Part shown: one piece after another, positions 1 to 11,334 of the stretch | Position numbering within the stretch: position 1 is the first letter of the stretch | How the letters are laid out: each line of letters begins with the position of its first letter | NCBI GenBank assembly: GCA_022702705.1 | Contig: CM040427.1 | Coordinates: 76,437,283 to 76,501,282 of the forward strand | DNA: 64,000 bases | Reading direction: 5' to 3' | DNA from: Papilionanthe hookeriana x Papilionanthe teres | Taxonomy: Eukaryota > Streptophyta > Magnoliopsida > Asparagales > Orchidaceae | Position numbers and translations under genes: made by a program | Notes under the pieces: model-generated | Told to the model about the DNA's origin: nothing | The model's input: the letters and a program-made list of their open reading frames with translations, nothing else | Database searches by the model: none

Positions 1-157
1 ATAAGTTTTGATGGGCATAGAATTGATGATCCTAGGGTGAAAGACAAGCTTTTATCAAATTGGTTTAGAGTTTGGATCGTAAGTGTCCCAAGTAGGTCTT
101 ATAGAGAGGGCACAGTGAGTAATCTGAAGATAAGAGTCTAGAATCTACTCAACACTG
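1..157 (+). mobile_element. E0: fragment of an Athila-like LTR, target of E1
   Basis: Bases 6-70 resemble the middle of the other LTRs here: the words 'gggcatagaattg' and 'aattggttta' match E1 around 1156-1220 and E2 around 8338-8400. The likeness stops at 157/158, where the E1 LTR begins with TGATCC. I read this as the LTR that E1 inserted into; its other half should lie beyond the right edge of the window. No coding potential is seen. Confidence 0.5.
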
Positions 158-1740
158 TGATCCATTAGAAATTTGATAGTTTTTTACTATCCATTTCATA
201 CATGTTTTTGATGATATTGTATTTTAAAGAAAGGTATTTTTCATAATTTCATGCAGATACAATGATTTTAGGCCTTTGGAGTAAAACAAAGCGAAAAGGA
301 GAAAATTTAGAGAAAAAATAAATAAAAGTGCATTTTATTGAACTAGTGCTGAACGACGCTGTCACTAGCGTCAGACCGCGCTAAGTTATAGAGACTTTGG
401 ATGCTAAAGGCAGAAAATAGCGCCGAACGACGCCCTATCCTGCGTCGGACCGTGCCCTATTCTGAATTCAAACTTGATTCAATGTGTTTTGCCGGATTTT
501 AGAGGATTTCTTAAGGAAACTCTTGGGAAATCAGTTATGGCCTGATTTAAACTACTTTGGAGCAAAATTTAGAGAGGGAGATAGAGTTTAGAGTGTAGAG
601 AGAGTGAGGAGAGAGTGTCTTTTCATTTTGTTTAGGAAATCTAGGTTTTGTTTTTTCTCTTCTAAGGAGTATAGGAGAAGAGGGAAAGTGAGAGATTTCT
701 TCTTCCTTACTTATCTAAAGAGAGAATTGTGTGTTGTTGTGAAGAAAACAGAGGAATCAAAGGAATTCCTTGAGATTCACTTGGGGAAGAGTTTGAGATA
801 AGTTGTCTTATCTTTACTCTGTTTGTATGACGTTGCTTTTATATATAAAATCCATGTTTTTTCATATTTTCCTCATGACTCTTGTGTAGATTTCTTTGTC
901 TTCCTCTTTTTCATGTGATGTGTTGATGTTGTGATATGGAAATGATGTGTCAATTTATTATGGAGAATTTATGATGACCTTTTAACTTCGAACTTCATAT
1001 ACTTTTTGATCTGGATAATTAAATTGTTAAAACTTGTTGGGAAACATATGTTCTGAAAGAATTATGAGTTCAACAACAAAATTAAATGTCACATTCAATG
1101 TCCATGAATGAATGATGTAGTTCATGGGGATTGAGTGCAAATAAATAGTGAAATATATTTTGATGAGCATAGAATTGAAGATTTTAGAGTGACAGGCTAA
1201 AATTCTCAATTTGGTCCTAGGGTTTGGAAACCAAAGCAAGAGTTGTCCTTTAGAGGAAAGGAAGTGGGAGCTCTGGAGTGAGAGCCAGTATCCTCCCAGC
1301 CTAACCATAAATTTAGGGACTAAACTTAGGATTAGCCAATGTTTTTTATGCGCTTGGAAAAGAGTAAATAATAGCAATGCTCCTATTTGGCACAATACAT
1401 TTGCATCATTGATCTATGTCACAATAATCATCATATTATAATTAGAGAGGAGGACTCTTTCTTACAACTGAACTTTGTTATAACTTTAGTGGTGTGTTAG
1501 TTTAACTTGCTAGAAGGTTAGAACGTACTTTGGTAGGAGTGGTAACTACAACTGTTTGTCTTTATTTTAGAATGGAACTTACTTACAATTGTATTATGAT
1601 TCGATAAGTGATTTCTGTGCTACTCCATAATATTAATTGCCTCCCTGTGGGATCGATATCCATGACTACACTGGAGCCTTGTATTACTTAAGCGATACGT
1701 ATACTTGCGTTCAATTGTGTGACTCATTATAAAGCTAAAT

Positions 1741-1777
<37 letters not shown>

Positions 1778-1811
1778 TTCATAAATTTTGGCAAATTATA
1801 AAGTCGCACCA
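158..1811 (+). repeat. E1 5' LTR
   Basis: It starts TGATCC and ends GCACCA, directly before the 'agttttt' spacer and the primer site. Length is about 1.65 kb, close to the 1.5-1.9 kb of the related LTRs here. Landmarks shared with E2, E5 and E6 are 'actttaaagaaaggtattttt' near 220, a GC-rich box at about 345-470 (repeated gctgaacgacgc / gcgtcagaccg words), and near the end 'gggatcgatatcc' and 'gcgatacgtatacttgcgt'. An (AT)n run lies at 1742-1774. The start could be 156 or 158. Confidence 0.8.
1742..1774. repeat. (AT)n microsatellite in E1 LTR
   Basis: About 16 uninterrupted AT dinucleotides near the end of the E1 LTR. It is absent from the equivalent position of the E2 LTR, so it expanded after the families separated. 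Confidence 0.95.
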
Positions 1812-1817
1812 AGTTTT

Positions 1818-1835
1818 TGGTGCTGTTTCCAGAGA
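1818..1835 (+). other. E1 primer binding site (tRNA-Asp type, degenerate)
   Basis: The sequence tggtgctgtttccagaga follows 'aagtttt' after the LTR end. It is a mutated form of the tggcgccgttgccgggga class that is complementary to the 3' end of plant tRNA-Asp and typical of Athila elements. The stretch 1836-1939 is untranslated leader. Confidence 0.7.
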
Positions 1836-1939
1836 GGTAAGGTAACTGTTAAAATTATTTTTGCATTATTTGAAATTCTATATTTGAATTACAAGTCATA
1901 ATTGTGTTTGTTTATTGTTAGTGTGTTTATTGTGTTTGT

Positions 1940-3510
1940 ATGCATAGTATCAGATCAATAGGTTTAGTGCCTTACGATTCTGAATTAGAGTGTACTATTA
2001 GAAAAATTCGAAAATAACAAAAGCAATATGAAAATCCTCACAAAATGGCAAACAACTTAAACAATTAAAATGAAAATATACCAAGACCTTTAAGAGATTA
2101 TGCTAATCCAACAGCAGGTGAAATTCACTTAACTATCCAAAATCTTGATGTTGCTACTAATTCTTTTGAGTTTAAACCTGCTATTATCCAAACGGTACAA
2201 AATAATCAATTTGGAGGAACACTTAATGAAGATCCTAACTTACATCTCGCTAGTTTTCTAGAACTGTGTGAACTTTTAAATATGATGGAGTGTCAACCGA
2301 TGCTGTTAGGCTTAGACTTTTTCCTTTTTCATTAAGAAATAAGGCTAAGGCGTGGTTAAATTTGGTAGCACCTGGATCTATCAGAACATGGGGAGAGCTT
2401 TCACAAAAGTTTCTGTGAAAATATTTCCCTCCTTCATAAACTGCTAAGTTGAGGAATGATATCACATCTTTTAGTCAGTTTCATAGAGAATCCATATATG
2501 AAGCTTGGTAAAGATTCAAAGATCATTTGAGAAAGTGTCCACACCATGATTTACCAGACTCGTTACTAATTCAAACCTTTTATAATAGATTAGTGGGATC
2601 TTTGAGATCGATTATCGATACTGCTGCTGGTGGATCATTAATGTCTAAACCTTTTGATGAAGCATATTCATTAATTGAAGAGATGACTACTAATAATTTT
2701 CAATGGCCCTCTGAGCGGGTAAATCCTAAGAGAGTAGCTAGTATTCATGATTATAATGCGATAACTATGATAGTCTCTCAAATTGCTGCACTTTCTAAGA
2801 AAATGGATCAATATGGAATGAATTATTTTCAAACACCCCCAATATTAGAGGAAAATTCATCAAGACAGATGATATACTCTTAAATGTCTAATGAAAATTT
2901 GAATGCCATAAACAACAAAGTCAACAACCCTTATTCAAATTATTATAATCCTAGTTGGAGGAATCACTCGAACTTTAACTGTAATAACACCAATGCTGTC
3001 GTTAACCTGCAATGGGGAAACAATCCTATGAATCCAGTTGAAAATCTGAAAAACCAAGGAAATACTACTTATAAACTTTCTTATCCTCCTGATTTTAATA
3101 GTAATCAACAATTTAAGGAGAAGAAGTTATCTACTGAAGAAATAATTCTGAATATGGGTAATCAAATTCAAGCTCAAAACTTTGCAATGAAGAACATTGA
3201 GAATCAATTGGGACATATCTTTACTGCGCTTAATAATAGATCTTCTAGAAATCTTCCTAGCAATGTTGAGATCAACCCAAAAGATCAAAACAAGGAGCAA
3301 ATTAAGGCTATTCAATTAAGGAGTGGAAAAGAATTGAACCAAGAGTTCAAAAAGTAGTCGAAGTTAAAAGAGAGGAAGTAAACATTGAGAAAAGTTCTAA
3401 TAGGATATATCTTGAAGAATATTTGCTTGAACGAATGAAGATAACTGTTGAAAACCCACCTCCTCCTTTTCCTCAAAGACTAAAGAAACAGAATAGGGAT
3501 AATATATTTG
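1940..3510 (+). pseudogene. gag: E1 gag (capsid/nucleocapsid), broken
   Basis: Gag forms the particle that packages element RNA. The ATG at 1940 lies in the same context as the starts of E2 (9179), E5 (54321) and E6 (58908), followed by the shared 'VPYDSELE' region. The retrotransposon gag core is recognisable at about 2100-2530 (PLRDYANPT, HLTIQN, LHLASFLELC), then 2527-2883 (MSKPFDEAYSLIEEM, VNPKRVASIHD), and an asparagine-rich tail at 2884-3357 (NPSWRNHSNFN). Stops and shifts fall at about 2007, 2068, 2270, 2333, 2881 and 3355. It cannot give a full protein. It is the 5' part of one original gag-pol frame. Confidence 0.85.
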
Positions 3511-4120
3511 CAAAGGTTTTTTGCAAATTCTTAAGAAATTAACAATTAATATTCCCTTTATTGAAGCATTAGAGCAGATGCCTGATTATGCAAAGTTTAT
3601 GAAGGATATTCTTAAAAAGAAAAGAAAGTTTCAAGAATATGAGACTGTTGCACTTAGTGGTAAGTGTAGTGAAATTATTCAAAAGAAGCTTCCCGAAAAA
3701 CATAAAGACCCAAGTAGTTTCATTATCCCGTGTGCTATATGTGAGAAATTTTTTGGAAGAGCTTTATGTGATATTGGAGCTAGTATTAATCGTTTGCCTT
3801 TTTCAACTTTTAAAAGATTGGGAATAGGAGAAATTTCACCTACATCTATGACTCTTCAATTGGTTGATTGTTCTATCACTTATCCTAAAGAAGTTGTGGA
3901 AGATGTATTAGTGAAGGTGGATAAATTTATCTTTCATGTGGACTTTATTGTATTATATATGGAGGAAGATAAAGAAATTCCAATTATTTTGGGAAGACCA
4001 TTCCTTGCTACTGGGAGAGCTATGATTGATGTTCAAAAAGGATAACTAACTATGAGAGTTAATGATCAAGAGATAACTTTCAATATTTTGAAATCTACGA
4101 AATACCCTTCAACTGAAAAA
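3511..4120 (+). pseudogene. E1 aspartic protease region of pol, broken
   Basis: The retropepsin-like protease would release mature proteins from Gag-Pol. The active-site block DIGAS is at 3770-3784 within 'ALCDIGASIN', the form usual for Athila. Downstream 'IILGRPFLATGRAMIDV' (about 3985-4036) is the conserved flap-side block. A stop at 4042-4044 replaces the Gly-Glu of E6. The reading frame is otherwise open from 3521. Catalytic residues persist, but the polyprotein frame is broken on both sides. Confidence 0.85.
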
Positions 4121-5992
4121 AGATGGTGAGTTCTTTCGAATGGAAATCTACGATTATTTGAGAGAAGATCATTTTAAAGAAGTAATTGAAGAAAATTTGG
4201 AATGTGAGGATGAAATTGAAAGTGAAAGTGAAGATGATTTGGATAACATGAAAAATAAAAAGTTAGAATTTTTTCAGAAAAAATTTGAAAGATTGGATAC
4301 TATGGAAAATAGAGATAAAAGTTTAATTTCATCTATCATTAAACCCCTTGAACTTGAGCTGAAAATTCTCCCTCATCATTTGAAGTATATGTTTTTAGGA
4401 GAATCATCTACTTTACCAGTTATTGTATCTTCATATTTAAATAAATATCAAGAACAAAAATTATTGGACACCTTAAAAAGATACAAAATGGCTTTTGGTT
4501 GATCCATAGCTGATATTAAAGGAATCAGTCCGTCGATCTGTATGCACAGAATTTTGTTTAATGAACAAAATAAACCTAGAGTTGATCTACAAAGAAGACT
4601 GAACCCAATAATGAAAGAAGTGGTTAAAAAAGAGATTTTAAAGTGGTTAGATGTTGGATTTATATATCATATTTATGATAGTGTTTGGGTAAGCCCAATT
4701 CATTATGTTCTTAAGAAGAAAGTAGTGATTGTTGATGTAAATGATCGAAATGAAATTATACCGAGAAGACAAGTCACTTATTGGCAAATATGTATCATTA
4801 TAGAAAATTAAACACCGCCACCAGAAAAGATCACTTTCGTTTACCTTTTTTAGACCAAATGTTAGACAGACTTGCTGGACATAATTACTATTGCTTTTTT
4901 TATGGATATACTTATTATCACCAAATACCTATTTCTCCTGAGGATCAAAAGAATACTACATTTACTAGCCCTACAAAACTTTTGCTTTTAGAAGAATGCC
5001 CTTTGGATTATGTAATGCACCTGCAACATTTCAAAGATGTATGATGTCCATATTTAGTAAATTAATAGATGATGGGATAGAAGTATTTATGGAATATTTC
5101 TCAGTATTTGGAGATTCATTTGATGCATGCATATGCAACTTAAAAAAAGTTTTAGAGGTATGCGAAAGAACAAATTTAGTTCTAAACTGGGAAAATTGTC
5201 AATTTATGGTTGCAAGAGGAATTGTGCTTGGGTATAAAATATCTGATCATGGCATAGAAGTAGATCCTGCAAAAATTCAAATTATAGAAAAATTACCACC
5301 TCCAACAACTGTGGGAGGGGTAAGAAGCTTTTTAGGACATGTAGGATTCTACAGGCATTATATTAAAAACTTTTCAAAAAATCACTAAGCCTCTATGCCA
5401 ACTTTTGGAAAAAGATAGGAAGTTTGATTTTAACGATGAATGCTTAAAAGCTTTCGATCTATTAAAAGAAAAATTAATCAATGACCTTATAATAGTTTCA
5501 CCTGACTGGGAGAAATAATTTGAATTAATGTGCAATGCTAGCGATTATGCTATTGGAGTTGTTTTAGGGCAAATGCACGATAAAATGTATAAAGTTATAT
5601 ATTATGCTAGTAAGACTTATTGATGCTCAAATTAACTATACCACTACAAAAAGAGAGTTATTAGCTATTGTTTATGCCTTTGAAAATTTAGATCTTACTT
5701 AATTGGAGCAAATGTATAGTACATACTGATCATTCTGCTATTAAATACTTAATGCAAAAGAAGGATGTTAAACCAAGACTAATTAAATGGATACTATTAA
5801 TGCAAGAATTTGATTTTGAGATTGTTAATAAGAAATGGGTCAATAATCAAATAGATGATCATTTATCTAGACTTGAATATCCTAATTTGGATGACTTTGA
5901 AACGAAAATCACTGAAACTTTTCTTGATGAGCAATTATATAATATTATTGAGAAAAATTTATCGTAGTATGTTGATATTGTAAACTACATCG
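4121..5992 (+). pseudogene. E1 reverse transcriptase and RNase H, broken
   Basis: It begins with an acidic linker (4140-4300), then RT: 'SPSICMHRILFNE', 'RRLNPIMKEVVKKEILKWLD' (4540-4660), 'MPFGLCNAPATFQRCMMSIF' (4996-5055). The catalytic Asp-Asp of the FMDD box is changed to Glu-Tyr at 5092-5097, so the enzyme would be dead even if the frame were open. The RNase H region runs at about 5520-5900 (YKVIYYASKT, TDHSAIKYLMQKKD, NNQIDDHLSRLEYP). Breaks include TGG-to-TGA at 4501 and shifts near 4811, 4975, 5388, 5620 and 5690. Confidence 0.88.
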
Positions 5993-7245
5993 TTAGTTTT
6001 TACCCCTTAACTTAACAATGCAATAGCAAAAAAAAAATTTAAGCATGATGCTAAATTTTATTTTTGGGATGATCCCTATTTGTACAAGCAATGTTAAGAT
6101 CTTATTATTAGGAGATGTGTGCCTTATGAAGAAACTAAAAGAATTATTCGAGAATGTCATGATTCTGAATTTGGAGGACATTTCAGAATTGATAGAACTG
6201 CACATAAGATTTTGCAATCTAGATTTTATTGACCTACTATTTTCATAGATGTTTATAGATTTATCGAACCTTGTGATCGATGTCAGAGAATAGGCAATAT
6301 ATCTAGAAGAAATAAAATACCTCTTAATTTTACTTTGGAAGTTGAAATATTTGATGTTTAGGGATTAGATTTTATGGGACCATTTGTACCTTCATTTGGA
6401 AACAAATATATATTGATTGTTGTTGATTATATATCAAAATGGATTAAGGTAATAACTTTACCTAGGTGTGATGCTAGAAGAGTTTCAAGGTTTTTAATAA
6501 AAAATATATTCACAAGATATGGAATGCTAAGAGCAATCATCACTGATGGAGGATCCCATTTTAAGAACAATCTGATTCAAAAATTGGTAGAAAAATATAA
6601 TATTATGCATAGAATCTCTACAGCTTATCATCACTAAACTAATGGCTTAGCCGAGGTATCTAATCGTGAAATTAAGTGAATTTTGGAGAAAGTCATTAAT
6701 CCTGAGAAATTAGATTGGTCTGCTAGATTCGACACTGCTTTATGGGCATATAGAACTGCTTATAAAACTCCTATAAGAATGTTCCCTTATAGATTAATCT
6801 TTGGAAAGACTTTGTCACTTGCCAGTTGAATTAGGATATAAAGCATATTAGGTGATAAAGAAATTAAATTTTAATTTGAAAGATACTGATGAGAAAAGAC
6901 TGTTGCAATTAAATGAATTAGAAGAAATCAGAAATGAAACATAAGATAATGATAGCATATACAAGGAGAGAAGAAAAATATGGCATGATTAGAAGATTGC
7001 TAAAAAGGAATTTGAATCAGGGCAAAAAGTTTTATTATACAATACAAGAGTGAAATTATTTCCTGGAAAACTGAAATCTAGATGGACAGGACCTTTCATG
7101 TTGTAAAAATTTATCAATTTGGAGCCGTGATTATCAAAGACCCTAAATCTGGAAGAATATTCAAAGTCAATGGACAAAGATTAAAACCATATTTTGAAGG
7201 CAATATACCTAATTTTAAAGAGATTTTAATGTTGGATCAACCTGA
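5993..7245 (+). pseudogene. E1 integrase, broken; last codon displaced by E2
   Basis: Integrase joins element cDNA to the chromosome. The zinc-binding N terminus is at about 6100-6300, the catalytic core follows with Asp at 6368-6370, Asp at 6545-6547 and Glu at 6653-6655, and the C-terminal domain is at about 7030-7245 (RIFKVNGQRLKPYFEG). The DDE residues remain, but stops sit between them (TGG-to-TAG at 6359, CAA-to-TAA at 6636, TGA at 6677). E2 inserted after 7245. The true end of this gene, a Glu codon and TAA, lies at 21259-21264 beyond E2. Confidence 0.88.
7241..7245. repeat. Target site duplication CCTGA (left, E2)
   Basis: CCTGA precedes the E2 LTR here and is repeated at 21256-21260 directly after the other E2 LTR. 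Removing E2 and one copy restores the uninterrupted end of the E1 integrase gene, which confirms the junction. Confidence 0.95.
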
Positions 7246-9034
7246 TGACCCAAGGAAAAAAGGTTAAGATTTTCATGCCTATTTTATACTAATTTTAATG
7301 ATATTGCACTTTAAAGAATGATATTTTAGTGTTTTTCTGCATGTATGAAGATTTAAGGACAAAAGAGCGAAAATATGCAAAAAGGAGCGAATTTGGAGCA
7401 AAAAGGACAAAATTATGCAAATTTAACCTAGGGCGCTGACGGCGAGGTCGATAGCCCCGACGGTGTGATTTTCCCGAGAGTTCTGAATATAGTCCAATGG
7501 AGGCCGCCGATGGTGGAGGTCGTGGCCGCCGACGGCAAGGTTAGTTTAAAGCATCGTTTCTAGAAGGCCGCCGACGGTGCAGTTTGAGTCCGCCGAAGGC
7601 GGGATCGGCGATTCTTTTATACGTCGAATCTGGATGATTTTCAAAGGGATGCCTGGAAAAGCTTGGAGACTCTTCAACAACTTTAAAAAGAACCATTTTA
7701 GGCCAAAACATTGCCTTTTTGGAGTCCTTTAAAAGTCACTAAGAGTTTGTAAAAAGTACTATTAGAGATTTATAATAGTTACTTAGTGTCCAATAGAGAG
7801 TCCATTAGTGTCCATTGTTATTATTGAGTGTTAGTTAGTGAGTTCAATAAGAGATTGTGAGGAATTCTTCGAAGGATTGTAAGAGTGGAAGGGAAGTGGG
7901 AGATCTCTTCTTCATTGCCGCTTCGAAGGAGAATTCCGTGTACTTTAAAGAAAGGAAGAGATTTAGAGGAACTTCAAGGAGTTTTCTTGAAGAGGAATTT
8001 AAGATAAGTTGTGTTTATTTACTTTAGTTTGTAATATTTTACTTTTATATATGAAATCCAAATTTTATTGCGTCCTCTCCATGAATTATGAGTTGTTATT
8101 CTATCTTTCTCTTAGTTTTGATATTTTTGTGAAATTATAAACAGAATTAGCGTGTCATAAAAGATTTAAATCAGTTGTGATAATCTTTAACTTAGATCTT
8201 AATTTACTTTCAATCTGGTCAATTGAATAGTTAAAATCTGTTGAATTTAACAACCATAGTAAAGATTACATCCGATATTCAGGGAGGTCAAAGTCATTGG
8301 ATGTAGGGTGCAAATAAATAGGGAAATAATATTAACCGGGCATAGAATTGGAGATTTTAGAGTGACAGGCTAAAATCCTTAATTTGGTCATATCGTTTGG
8401 GTGCTGATGTGTAGATTGTTAGCCCTTAGGAGAGGGGAACGTGAGAGCTCCAAAGTGAGAGCCGGTATCCTCCCAGCCTAGCCGCAGATTCAGTAACCAA
8501 GCATAGGATTAGTCAATGTTCTTTATGCCTGAACCAAAGGGTAAAGAATAAGTATGCTCCTATTTTGCACAAAACCATTTTAAAACTAATTCTAATTATC
8601 TGTTCCCATAAATATCTTAACAAAGCAGAAAGATTCTTGCTTATATATTTGAACTTTACTTTATTAGTATTAGTTAATTGTTAGTAGAACTAGTTTAATC
8701 TAAATATGATATTATTGTAGATTGTGTATTAGTGACAGATAGGCAATTTCCATTTAGTTGTGATTCTGAATTGATTTCTATAATCCTAAGTCTATAGCCT
8801 CTAAAATATTCCCTATGGGATCGATATCCAGGACTCCATTAGAGCCCTGTATTACTTGAGCGATACGTATACTTGCGTTTAAAGGTAACTCTATGATTAA
8901 AAGATTATAATATATAATTGTTACTAAAATTAAAATTACGCTCCAAGTCAATTTGGCGCTATTGCTGAGGATTTAGATCTTCTAATAGTGGTGTTGAATT
9001 CTCATATTTTAAAGTATATTAAAAATCGCGGTCA
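7246..9034 (+). repeat. E2 5' LTR
   Basis: It starts TGACCCAAGG and ends GCGGTCA, giving 5-bp inverted ends. Length is 1.79 kb. At 7430-7610 lies the GC box with repeated gccgacggcg-like words, the probable U3 core. At 8814-8880 are the shared 'gggatcgatatcc' and 'gcgatacgtatacttgcgt' blocks. An older primer-site relic, tggcgctattgctgagga, lies inside the LTR at about 8954-8971. The same relic occurs in the 3' LTR, proving it belongs to the LTR. Confidence 0.93.
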
Positions 9035-9040
9035 AGTTTT

Positions 9041-9060
9041 TGGCGCCATTGCTGGGGAAT
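9041..9060 (+). other. E2 primer binding site (tRNA-Asp type)
   Basis: tggcgccattgctggggaat lies six bases after the LTR end and differs at two positions from the tggcgccgttgccgggga class complementary to plant tRNA-Asp. It is the functional site because it is outside the LTR, unlike the relic near 8954. The leader 9061-9178 has no gene. Confidence 0.85.
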
Positions 9061-9178
9061 ATAATATAATTGGAATATAACATAATAGAGTAACGAACAA
9101 TTTAGGACTGTTAGAAAACTTTTAATAGAATTGAAACTTAATTAGTTAACTGTTTTGTTGTGTACTGATTTCGATTGT

Positions 9179-10558
9179 ATGCGTAAACTTGATTTTGAAA
9201 ATCATATACCCTACGATTCAGAATTAGAACGCACTGTTTGGAGAATTAGAAAACTGAGAAAATAACCTATAAATTCTAAAACAATGGAAAACAACGTAAA
9301 CAACCAAATAATAGAAAATGAACATCAATCTAGACCATTAAGAGATTACTCTAACCCTACATTAGATGAAATTCACCTAACAATCCAAAATCCTGATGTA
9401 GCTGCTAATTCATTTGAGCTTAAACCTGCAATTATCCAAATGGTACAAAACAATCAATTTAGTGGAACTTCAAATATCCTAATTTACATCTTGCAAGTTT
9501 CTTAGAACTTTGTGCTACTTTTAAGTATGACAGAGTGTCTGATGATGCTGTCACACTTAGACTTTTTCCTTTTTCACTAAGGGATAAGACTAAAGCTTAA
9601 ATTCGTTAGCACCTGGATCTATTAGAACTTGGGGAGAACTTTCATAAAAATTCTTATCAAAATATTTTCCACCATCTAAGACTGCTAAGCTTAGAAATGA
9701 TATCACATTTTTCATTCGGTATGAGGGAGAATCGATATATGAATCTTGGGAAAGATTTCAAGAACTTTTTAGGAAATGTCCACATCATGTTTTACCAGAT
9801 TGGTTAATTATTCAAATATTTTATAATGGATTAGTAGGATCTCTTAGATCTATTATTTATGATTCTGCTGGTGGATCACTAATGTCTAAACCTTTTGAAG
9901 AAGCCTATGCATTAATAGAAATGGTTACTAATAATTTTCAATGGCCTGCTGAAAGGGTAAATCCTAAGAGAGTAGCGAGTATTCATGATTTTGATGCTTT
10001 AACTATGATAGTTTCTCAAATTGCTGCTCATTCAAAGAAAATAGATCACTACGGAATGAATCGTTCTCAAACACCTTCAGTGTTAGAAGAAAATTCAAAA
10101 GGACAAATTGTAGATGCTCAATCTTCATATGAAACTATAAATTTAGTAAATAATAGACAAAATAACCCTTATTCAAACTATTGTAATCCAGGTTGGAAAA
10201 ATCATCCAAACTTTAATTGGAATAACCAAGGTAATGCAAATCCTGTTAATCCTCAGTGGGGGAACAATCCTATAAACCCATTAGGAATATAAACAACCAG
10301 GGTAATTCTAATTATAGACCTTCTAATCCACCAGGTTTTTATAATAATTCACAATTTAAGGAGAAGAAGTTGTCTATGGAAGAATTAGTTTTGAATATGG
10401 GTAATCAATTACAAAATCAAGGAGCTGCTATTAAAAACATAGAAAACCAATTAGGGCAAATTGCTTCTGTGTTAAGCAATAAACCTGTTGGAACTTTACC
10501 AAGCAATGTTGAAGTAAATCCTAAAGATCAAGGAAAAGAACAAATTAAAGCTATTTAA
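9179..10558 (+). pseudogene. gag: E2 gag, broken
   Basis: The ATG at 9179 matches the E6 start. In order: N terminus (IPYDSELER), gag core at 9284-9700 (LRDYSNPTLDEIHLTIQNPD, LCATFKYD), central block at 9882-10060 (MSKPFEEAYALIEMV, VNPKRVASIHD) and an Asn/Pro-rich tail 'NPGWKNHPNFNWNN' near 10185-10230. Breaks are a stop near 9264, a shift near 9470, TAA near 9597, a shift near 10290 and a CAA-to-TAA stop at 10556-10558, after which the same frame continues into pol. It would encode the particle protein in an intact relative. Confidence 0.87.
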
Positions 10559-11334
10559 TTGAGAAGTGGAAAAGAGTTGGAAACAAGAGTTCAAAAAGAA
10601 ATTGTAGTTGAAAAGGAAAAAGAAGAAACTGAAGGAAAAAACAAAAGTTTATATCCTGATTTTCCTCTGAAAACTATGAAAATTACTGTTGAAAAACCGC
10701 CACCACCATTTCCTCAAAGACTAAAGCAACAACATGAAGGAAAAAGATTTGTTAAATTCTTAGACATTTTGAAAAAATTGTCAATAAATATTCCTTTTGT
10801 TGAAACTTTGGAACAAATGCCTGATTATGTTAAATTTATAAAGGATATACTCAACAAAAAGAGGAAGTTACTAGATCATGAGACTGTTGCACTCAGTGAA
10901 GAGTATATTGCAATAATTCAAAGAAAGCATCCTGAAAAACTTAAATATCCTGGTAGTTTCACTATCCCGTGTGCTATTGGTGAAAAATTTTATGGGCGAG
11001 CATTATGTGATTTGGGAGCTAGCATAAATTTGATGCCTCTATTAACTTTTAAAAGGTTATTAATTGGAGAGATATCACCAACTTTGTAACTCTACAATTA
11101 GTTGATCGATCTATTATACATCCTAAGGGAGTTGTAGAAGATGTTCTGGTCAAAGTTGATAAGTTTATTTTTCATGTGGACTTTATCATCTTAGATATGG
11201 AAGAAGATAAATAGATTACAATCATTTTAGGAAGAACATTCCTAGCTACAGGAAGAACAATGATAGATGTTCAAAAAAGAGAATTGACAATTAGAGTAAA
11301 CGATTAAGAAGTAACTTTTAACATCTCAAAGTCA
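10559..11334 (+). pseudogene. E2 protease region, broken
   Basis: The frame is open from 10559 to 11089, with a Lys/Glu-rich linker, 'ITVEKPPPPFPQRLKQ' (about 10680-10725), 'LKKLSINIPFVETLEQMP' and the protease active site DLGAS at 11009-11023. A one-base shift near 11086 moves the second half into another frame, where 'TFLATGRTMIDV' is still visible (about 11235-11270). CAG/CAA-type stops follow at about 11212 and 11306. The catalytic Asp is kept. Confidence 0.86.

Noticed and set aside
604..801. 65-codon frame in the E1 LTR
   Set aside because: Lies in the LTR leader, has no counterpart in E2, E5 or E6 and no motif.
9041..9060. tRNA-like matches as tRNA genes
   Set aside because: Only about 18 bases complementary to the tRNA 3' end are present; no cloverleaf.
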